From Phoronis ovalis (taxonomy: Eukaryota > Phoronida > Phoronidae), in assembly GCA_028565635.1 (NCBI GenBank), contig JAOXYB010059712.1, positions 1-10,806 of the forward strand: a stretch of DNA of 10,806 nucleotides. The letters run 5' to 3'. The translations under genes were made by a program, and so were the position numbers. The notes under the pieces were generated by a model that saw nothing but the letters and a program-made list of their open reading frames with translations, ran no database searches and was not told where the DNA came from. Below are positions 6,610-10,806 of the stretch, in pieces (within the stretch, counting starts at the first letter, position 1; each line of letters starts with the position of its first letter).

Positions 6610-9594
6610 AGATGTAATTGAGTTTAGTTAATGAAAGGTTAGCAGCAAAGCTACCACTATCTCCTACCCTTTTAACATGCAGCAGATGTCAATAACAAAG
6701 CACAAGAACCAAAAATTTAAGGTTTTTGATCAGTATTAAAATAATGTCATGCATTTTTGGAGGTGTCACCTAATATTGGTGACAGTGCTGTTGACAGTTC
6801 TTGGTTCTTGCTTAGAATGCCAACTACTTCTTGACATTTCCTTGCATGTGCGGTAATATTTTACGATTCCTGTTTTGACAGTTGTTATGACTGATTTGAT
6901 TTTGTTATTTTCTCCATTTAATTCTTTATTTGCTGTTCGCTAGAAGCAGGGCATGGTTGTGTCCTTCGACCTACAGTTTAGCATGTTTTGAAATTTATAG
7001 TAATAGTTTTTAGTAATACCATAAATTTAAATGTAACAATGGCTTTGTTAAATACCCTTATGTATTTATTTAAAAATACATTGTAATTGTATTAAGGTAG
7101 ATGATATACTTTGGTAGTTTTCAACTACATTTTTTTAGTAGCCTTGTTTCATCAATTAAGCCATAATTCTTTTCTACTTCTTTACTTTCTGTGACCAATA
7201 ATTATAACTGGTTGACATCTTTGTGTCATTTACATAAATTTTAGTTTCTTGAGTGATTATATTTTTGTTTTGCATGTATCATTTATTTATTGTACAGTCA
7301 CTAGTACATACGATCACAATATACAGTTTATTTTGTTTATTGCTATTGGTTTGAAAGTCATGTTTACTATAATTTAATTAACACTGCTTTATATTGCTAA
7401 CATTGTCATTGTAGTCCACTAACACATACGGTTATAACACTAAATGTGGTGAGTGTTTGCATGGGGTGCATGGCCTTAGACCAAAATCACTTATGTCACT
7501 GTTTTAATAAAAGCTGCCTATCGATATAGCAAAATTATTCAATGTGATCTGTAGGGCAAATATTTTGTATATCTGCTACATTTGAATCACCTTGTTTAAT
7601 TTTCCAATGTTTAAATTTAAACAATTTAGTCACAGTGTAAAATTGTTGTAAATTCACGCCACATAATGAATATTGAGTAGGCCTGCATGGTTACACGTTA
7701 TTCATCAGAAGTAGGGAATATGAGGTTTTGTTGATAAGTTAAGTTATTTTAATAATATGATGCATGGGGCATTGGGGGCACTCACGTAATTGTTGCATTA
7801 AAGTATATATCCTACTCTCCTGTGTCACCCTGAAAATCATATGTTACTTTTCAATGTAAAAAACATTGAAACATGTTTCTATCAGCATGAGTGATATGAG
7901 GGAGGTAGGGGGTACCCCCCAGGGTGCAATGCTTGCACTTAAAAATTGGCAATGCTCGCACTTAACAAGAAAAATTAACAAGCAGGTTGCGGCAAGTTAT
8001 AAAAATAGAAAGCAAAAAAAAAATTGGTTGCCAAAATAAAATGCATCATGGCAAGTTAAAAATAAAATTGCCGCCAAAAGAGAATGCTTGTTGCTCGAAC
8101 TTAACAGACCCCAATGCTTGCTGCTCGCAAAAAAAGCCTATAACCCTCTGATATAGTACCTAACAGGGTTTAAATTTTGAATGTGCCATTTTTTATAAAA
8201 GCTTGTGCTTTTCAAAAATCTACATTATGAGTTCCCTATAGCAGATTGTAGCTTTTAGTTGATCATTTGTAGCCAATAATTTAAATAAGGAATAATTAAA
8301 GGCCATATTCGAATAAGCTGTGTGATTCAATTGTACTCACCCATGTGGCCCAATTTTCATGGATGCTTATATATTCTTGGCAATGAAGAATTATAACAAT
8401 AATTTGCGAAACAAGAACTTTCCTAAAAAATGGCACATTTGAAAATTATGAAATGTTGACTCCTGTTGGGTATTCCATCACTTACGTTAATAAAAAATTT
8501 CCAAAATTTTTTCACTAAAACGTTGAAACTAACATGTGGTTTTCAGGTGACATAGGAGGGTTGGATATATTTTAGGACCTGAAACTGGATAAACATTGAT
8601 TCAGGACATGTACTGAAAACATTTCGCTACTCTTTTGCATGCCTGGAGCTAAATTTGGATTTGCTTCATGGTTGTTGCAAAACTACATATTTCCCTTTTT
8701 CAGATTTAGCTTCTTTGTAGTCTAAATTTGACCCAGAAACTTGTCCGTATTATTTACCCTGAATTACTAAAATACCTTCTTTTTTAACTAAGGAAAGAAT
8801 TTCTGCTGTTATGTATGGATTCATCAGTGTTCTATAATTTGCTGAACTTTGCACATCTCTCCCACAGATAAACTAGAGTGCCCCTGGGTTGATATATGTT
8901 GTGCATGTGTTGTTTGCACGCAAATTCAAAATAAGCACCCGTATCGATGGCTCCCAAAATGCTATGCAACAGATTCTGAACTTTCTTGCTTTAATGTACA
9001 ATGAACCTTAATTTTGTTGACTGGAATACCAAATGCTGGTCCTCCAACAAGAATTAGCCGTGTGAGCTTTTGTCCCCTGTCACTGCATGAGTGCATGTTT
9101 TACAACAAATTTGTATAGGTGTGAAAATCTCCCATGTATGCATTGATGAATTTATAAAATGTTTGTTAGCAAACACCACTCTTTGTTTATAGTATGGTTT
9201 TAAATGTTCTGAAAAACAAATTGGAATAGGATGCATGCAAACAATGTGCCATGGTGGTTCCCTTGGATGTAATTATCATTTTTTTTGAAACTTCAGATTA
9301 AAATCCGAATAACTTTTGGTATGTGACCTCTTTTTGCTAACCAGTAACGCTTTGAATGAACATTACTAACAATACAGTTTTACAAATTTTAGAATGTGTA
9401 TCTGCTCTATTTCAGGAGTCCCTGCAGCCCCATCTGATGACCAGCAAGCAACACAAGATGATGTAGCACCCGCTGCTGATCAACCACCAATAGAAAATAC
9501 AGAAGACAACACCACAGATGTCCCTGATGGCACTGCACCTGAAGATCCGGCAGCAGATGACCCTGAAGAACCAGTGGATGAAGATAATAACTAA
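1537..9594 (+). CDS. RSPH1: RSPH1 radial spoke head protein, long isoform
   Basis: Joined exons 1537-1590, 2071-2195, 3103-3323, 3664-3764, 4038-4109, 4803-5013 and 9416-9594 give 963 bases, or 320 residues plus TAA. Vertebrate RSPH1 is about 309 residues. The protein belongs to the radial spoke head of 9+2 axonemes (equivalent to Chlamydomonas RSP1/RSP10), which relays central-pair signals to dynein. Human RSPH1 loss causes primary ciliary dyskinesia. Seven MORN repeats begin at Y20, Y44, Y67, Y90, Y113, Y137 and Y159, mostly of the form YxGxW/Y-x-x-G-K-x-H-G-x-G. A conserved linker (GKYVFDIGC, 172-180) and PKWKA (207-211) follow. Residues 212-320 are an acidic, Pro/Ala-rich tail with no Lys, Arg, His or aromatic residue. 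The start matches the family N-terminus (MSDLGS), has A at -3, and an in-frame stop lies just upstream. All splice sites are GT-AG and keep phase. Orthology is confident; use of this last exon is inferred. Confidence 0.92.
1591..2070 (+). other. RSPH1 intron 1
   Basis: 480 bases, donor GTAAGT and acceptor TAATATTTAG preceded by a T-rich tract. Nothing else recognisable is in it; an open frame starting at 2018 is only exon 2 read through from the intron in its own frame or a neighbouring one. Confidence 0.85.
2071..2195 (+). CDS. RSPH1: RSPH1 exon 2, MORN repeats 1-2
   Basis: 125 bases encoding residues 19-59 plus two bases of codon 60. It holds MORN repeat 1 (Y20-G41, with RHGHG and LPNG) and most of repeat 2 (from Y44, with KRHGQG). 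The donor is AG|GTCAGT at 2196. Codon 60 (AG+G, Arg) is completed by exon 3. Confidence 0.93.
2196..3102 (+). other. RSPH1 intron 2
   Basis: 907 bases from GTCAGT to TTCTGGTTTAG. It is AT-rich with scattered T runs. I see no second gene, tRNA or exon in it. Confidence 0.85.
3103..3323 (+). CDS. RSPH1: RSPH1 exon 3, MORN repeats 2-5
   Basis: 221 bases finishing residue 60 and coding through 133 plus one base of codon 134. It completes MORN 2 and holds repeat 3 (Y67, KKHGQG, YPDG), repeat 4 (Y90, QRCGFG) and repeat 5 (Y113, RHGQG, YAET). Repeat 4 has Cys100 where His usually stands before the Gly, and Ala110 where the terminal Gly would be. The donor is G|GTAAGA. Antisense open frames at 3050-3356 are shadows of this exon. 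Confidence 0.94.
3324..3663 (+). other. RSPH1 intron 3
   Basis: 340 bases, GTAAGA to a T-rich tract and TTTACAG. Nothing else is seen in it. Confidence 0.87.
3664..3764 (+). CDS. RSPH1: RSPH1 exon 4, MORN repeats 6-7
   Basis: 101 bases completing Gly134 and coding residues 135-167. It contains repeat 6 (Y137, [14 protein letters not shown]) and the first half of repeat 7 (Y159, VGVW). ELIH and the GSKYVGTW run match vertebrate RSPH1. The donor is AGG|GTGAGT, phase 0. Confidence 0.92.
3765..4037 (+). other. RSPH1 intron 4
   Basis: 273 bases, the shortest intron, from GTGAGT to TTATGTTATAG. No other feature is seen. Confidence 0.86.
4038..4109 (+). CDS. RSPH1: RSPH1 exon 5, end of MORN repeat 7
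   Basis: 72 bases, 24 codons, residues 168-191. It holds [13 protein letters not shown] followed by QQTGEY, close to GPGKYVFDVGC...GEY of vertebrate RSPH1. It is in phase 0 at both ends. The donor is CAG|GTTAGT. Confidence 0.92.
4110..4802 (+). other. RSPH1 intron 5, with possible cassette exon
   Basis: 693 bases from GTTAGT to TACTTTAG. Within it a Lys/Glu-rich open frame begins right after a possible acceptor (TTCTGTAG, ending at 4393). It is in the phase that follows exon 5 and stays open to a TGA at 4502-4504. A weak donor GTGACA at 4472 would also end it in phase 0. Use of this exon is speculative. Confidence 0.7.
4803..5013 (+). CDS. RSPH1: RSPH1 exon 6, PKWKA block and acidic tail
   Basis: 211 bases coding residues 192-261 plus one base. 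It starts with an acidic run (AEEED), then [13 protein letters not shown], matching the PKWKATQ of vertebrate RSPH1, then a Glu/Asp/Pro-rich tail. The donor G|GTGAGT at 5014 is strong and leaves phase 1. A second donor-like G|GTGAGA at 4957 lies inside the exon and would also leave phase 1. Confidence 0.92.
4957..4962 (+). other. Candidate alternative splice donor in exon 6
   Basis: CCCG|GTGAGA: the exon would end at 4956, 57 bases earlier than the main donor. Both leave phase 1, so using it removes exactly 19 residues of the acidic tail (243-261) without shifting either last exon. The site differs little from the main GTGAGT. Actual use is not known. Confidence 0.4.
5014..6511 (+). other. 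RSPH1 intron 6 (short splice)
   Basis: 1498 bases from GTGAGT to TTCTTCTATAG when spliced to exon 7a; the intron runs to 9415 when spliced to 7b. It contains a diverged tandem repeat at 5821-5886 and two chance-looking open frames (5687-5911 and about 6067-6462) with no recognisable protein similarity. Confidence 0.75.
5821..5886. repeat. Diverged 33-base tandem duplication
   Basis: Two adjacent units (5821-5853 and 5854-5886) share a C/T start, a T run, GG-ACCT, ATGAG and CAAAA in the same order with small indels. A third partial unit begins CCTTTTT at 5887. It lies in intron 6. It is probably an old local duplication. Confidence 0.5.
6512..6609 (+). CDS. RSPH1: RSPH1 alternative last exon 7a
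   Basis: 98 coding bases after a very strong acceptor: about 30 bases of pyrimidine-rich DNA, then TATAG. Entered in phase 1 from exon 6, it reads Ala262 then SSKSVLEG and ends [13 protein letters not shown] and TAA at 6607-6609. The frame stays open only in the phase exon 6 supplies. The composition (Ser, Asp, Pro, Asn) is coding-like and unlike the surrounding intron. DLGSD repeats the protein's own N-terminal motif. It could also be an unused relic, but the acceptor and phase agree. Confidence 0.7.
6735..6740 (+). terminator. Candidate proximal polyadenylation signal (7a)
   Basis: ATTAAA, the commonest variant signal, lies 126 bases after the 7a stop with a G/T-rich element (TTTTTGGAGGTGT) 15-25 bases downstream. 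Confidence 0.45.
7506..7511 (+). terminator. Candidate distal polyadenylation signal (7a)
   Basis: Canonical AATAAA about 0.9 kb after the 7a stop, with TGTGATCTGTAGG and T-rich sequence following. It is the first perfect AATAAA I see after exon 7a. Confidence 0.4.
7908..7919. repeat. Perfect 12-base palindrome GGGGGTACCCCC
   Basis: A pure G5-TA-C5 palindrome sits in AT-rich DNA immediately before the AATGCTTGC repeat cluster. It may mark the edge of an inserted element. Confidence 0.6.
7928..8130. repeat. Cluster of AATGCT(T/C)GC-type repeats
   Basis: Four related units: AATGCTTGCACTTA (7928), AATGCTCGCACTTAAC (7951), AATGCTTGTTGCTCGAACTTAAC (8083) and AATGCTTGCTGCTCGC (8113). Between them are two GGCAAGTTA copies (about 7993 and 8050) and A-rich stretches, with TTGCCGCCAAAAG near 8068. 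The region is a mosaic of short repeats unlike the flanking intron. It is probably a fragment of a dispersed repeat family; no coding capacity is seen. Confidence 0.6.
8180..8439. mobile_element. Candidate MITE-like element with inverted repeats
   Basis: AATGTGCCATTTTTTA at 8180-8195 is repeated perfectly in inverted form at 8424-8439. Weaker matching extends on both sides (AATTTT outside; AAAG and CTTGT inside). The 260-base unit has no open frame and is AT-rich, as expected of a non-autonomous element. I find no clear target-site duplication, so an old or degraded copy, or a coincidental inverted repeat, remain possible. Confidence 0.4.
9416..9594 (+). CDS. RSPH1: RSPH1 last exon 7b, anionic tail
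   Basis: 179 bases after a good acceptor (TCTGCTCTATTTCAG). Entered in phase 1, it completes Gly262 and codes residues 263-320, ending PVDEDNN and TAA at 9592-9594. It is rich in Asp, Glu, Pro and Ala with no basic or aromatic residue, continuing the style of the end of exon 6 (for instance VPADG then [10 protein letters not shown]). That continuity of composition supports it as a genuine last exon of this gene. Confidence 0.88.
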
Positions 9595-9815
9595 ACAATC
9601 AAGAATGGATTAGTGGTTACAATACAAAAACATTATCTTGTTTTCAGTTAATATTTAAGTGGAGGTGGCAGCAAGAAGACTTTTGAGATGCATTGTTCCT
9701 TGCATTCTGTGTTTAAATAACAGTTCTTCAACATTTCTTTCTGTATAGTTTATATGTTTAGATAACCTTTATTCCTGTACCTATAAAAATAAAATATTTT
9801 GTTACAACTTTTTTT
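9595..9815 (+). other. 3' UTR of the 7b isoform
   Basis: About 220 bases from the stop to the expected cleavage region. It contains AATAAA at 9788-9793, followed by a T-rich stretch (9797-9820). No other feature is seen. Confidence 0.7.
9788..9793 (+). terminator. Polyadenylation signal of RSPH1 (7b)
   Basis: Canonical AATAAA, 193 bases after the 7b stop, with TTTTGTTACAAC and a run of T just downstream. Cleavage is expected near 9803-9815. Confidence 0.75.
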
Positions 9816-10044
9816 CTTATTGCTTTATGTTTCTTGTTATAACATAGTACAGATGAGTTGATAATTCACTCCTCCTCCAATGGCTAAAAGAGAAATTTTC
9901 CTACTGCAATTTTTTTCAATTCACAAAAGAATATCTCAAAAAATTACTATAATTTCAGTTGTACGATTCGAAGAGCTCAACAGAAGGTGTTTTTAGACAA
10001 TCTGCTGGCTAGAATATGGAATAGTGACAGTTAACCACGGGAAT

Positions 10045-10109
10045 TTCTCACTAGGTGTGTTAGTGGTGTTTCTCCTCGTATTAAATCTACATGGCCTACC
10101 TAGTGAGAA
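10045..10109. repeat. 12-base inverted repeat, 41-base spacer
   Basis: TTCTCACTAGGT at 10045-10056 pairs perfectly with ACCTAGTGAGAA at 10098-10109. It could form a stem-loop, or be the ends of a tiny decayed element. No T run or gene end is next to it. Confidence 0.65.
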
Positions 10110-10275
10110 CGCTGTTTTTAAAAACGAAACCAAATATAAGTATTTGCATTCAAGAGTCGAATTAAAAAGCGACATCCTGTTGATTTTTCTCATTTCACTT
10201 TGACGGTATTTTGAGAAAAATTGTTTTTTCAAAGTTACTTTTAATGTTACCTTTGTAGTAACTTATTATATCGGT

Positions 10276-10286
10276 AGATGGCGATC
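10276..10286 (-). promoter_or_regulatory. GATCGCCATCT motif, downstream copy (minus strand)
   Basis: AGATGGCGATC on the plus strand is the exact reverse complement of GATCGCCATCT at 1434-1444 in the RSPH1 promoter. It lies in the CpG-richer downstream flank. It may be a promoter element of a neighbouring minus-strand gene; this is inference. Confidence 0.3.
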
Positions 10287-10806
10287 ATAATAACTGTATC
10301 AAATGCCCGTGTACGTTCTACCCATGGACCTCTTTAATACAAGTTTTTGAGAATCGGTAATATAGGCGCTCATCATCCGCGACATTAAGTGTATGTATCA
10401 GCTGGTGGTAGTTTTTCCACAAAATTAAGCCGATTATTGAGGACATCAATTCAGTTTTTCCGAGTAGTTTTAAAAAGAATTTACGGGGAATCAACACCCC
10501 ACGAGCATTGAGGATATCAAACTCGGGATATAAAAACGTCATTACTATGCGAACTCGGTTCCATCCATAATCCACGCGAACCTAGCAAATCCCCAGTTCA
10601 ATGTTCTCCTATTCGCGTGAAGGAATCGCAAGATTCATACTATTGGAAAATGTATGGTAGGACTATATGTTTAAGCTTGGTTGAAAAAGGCGACAGAGAT
10701 CGAGGCCCCAATAAGCGTGCAGTCTCAGGTTTTGAAATTTTATTTCATTCTTTTATCTGACATACAATTAGAAATATTTAGATGTGGTCTGTGGTCCTGT
10801 AGTTAT

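Larger units (their letters stand above)
6610..7530 (+). other. Candidate 3' UTR of the 7a isoform
   Basis: Noncoding and AT-rich. It holds ATTAAA at 6735-6740 followed by a G/T-rich stretch (about 6751-6767), and a canonical AATAAA at 7506-7511. Either could end the short transcript. A 7-base stem-loop (TGTCACC/GGTGACA) lies at 6764-6784. The same DNA is intron for the long isoform. A diverged direct repeat pair (7289-7320 and 7408-7438, sharing ATTGTA, CACTA and ACATACG) is also here. Confidence 0.5.
7531..9415 (+). other. Rest of long intron 6 before exon 7b
   Basis: Noncoding DNA with no recognisable exon or transposase. It contains the repeat cluster at 7908-8130 and the inverted-repeat element at 8180-8439. 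The remainder, 8440-9415, is unremarkable AT-rich sequence ending in the exon 7b acceptor. A minus-strand open frame at 9054-9236 has no recognisable similarity. Confidence 0.6.
9816..10806. other. Downstream flank, no gene recognised
   Basis: No recognisable plus-strand gene. Two minus-strand open frames, 10318-10575 and 9993-10232, have fairly balanced amino-acid composition but lie in different frames and match no family I know. The first follows a possible minus-strand acceptor (TTTGCTAG at about 10585-10592). The region from 10260 to 10720 is richer in G+C and CpG than the introns, so it may hold an exon or promoter of a neighbouring minus-strand gene. A 12-base inverted repeat lies at 10045-10109. 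Confidence 0.4.

Noticed and set aside
6771-6777. TAATATT loop on a stem, recalling the origin hairpin of circular single-stranded DNA viruses
   Set aside because: The nonanucleotide TAATATTAC is not complete (TAATATTGG here), and there is no Rep-like frame nearby. It is a coincidence in AT-rich DNA.
9407-9598. Antisense open frame across exon 7b
   Set aside because: It mirrors the acidic tail exon; its Leu/His/Gln-rich composition is the complement of Asp/Glu/Pro/Ala codons.
1-10806. Search for tRNA or rRNA genes, CRISPR arrays, transposase or reverse-transcriptase frames, or a defence-type operon
   Set aside because: None is visible. The window is a spliced animal gene with AT-rich introns and flanks, and no prokaryotic or multi-gene system is present.

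Overview
This is metazoan nuclear DNA, visibly AT-rich. It holds one recognisable gene on the plus strand: an RSPH1 orthologue (radial spoke head component 1, a MORN-repeat protein of motile cilia and flagella), split into short exons by GT-AG introns. The evidence is a spliced reading frame that starts [12 protein letters not shown], as vertebrate RSPH1 starts MSDLGSE. It continues through seven MORN repeats and the conserved PKWKA block, and ends in an acidic tail. Intron lengths of about 0.3-1.5 kb (one of 4.4 kb if the far last exon is used) and the protein sequence fit a marine invertebrate such as a mollusc, another lophotrochozoan, or an invertebrate deuterostome. The species cannot be fixed from this window.

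Layout: 1-1410 is upstream DNA with no convincing gene. At 1411-1423, 113 bases before the ATG, lies a perfect GTTGC-TGG-GCAAC inverted repeat, an RFX X-box of the kind that drives ciliary genes. Exons 1-6 are 1537-1590, 2071-2195, 3103-3323, 3664-3764, 4038-4109 and 4803-5013. All junctions keep phase. After exon 6 there are two possible last exons, both entered in the same phase. Exon 7a (6512-6609) gives a 293-residue protein with a serine-rich end, followed by candidate polyadenylation signals at 6735 and 7506. Exon 7b (9416-9594) gives a 320-residue protein with a long anionic tail and a polyadenylation signal at 9788. Between them lies 2.8 kb of 7a 3' UTR or intron. It contains a cluster of short repeats (7908-8130) and a perfect 16-base inverted repeat 228 bases apart (8180/8424) that may be a decayed MITE-like element. 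9816-10806 is downstream flank with slightly different composition, minus-strand open frames I do not recognise, and a 12-base inverted repeat.

The gene product would sit in the radial spoke head and help pass signals from the central pair to the dynein arms. The most interesting points are the paired alternative C-termini (one repeating the N-terminal DLGSD motif), a second in-frame splice donor inside exon 6, the X-box, and an octamer (CGCCATCT) found twice upstream of the gene and once downstream. I found no tRNA, rRNA, CRISPR or intact transposase gene, and no sign of a new multi-gene system. The window is essentially one well-conserved ciliary gene with an unusual 3' end.
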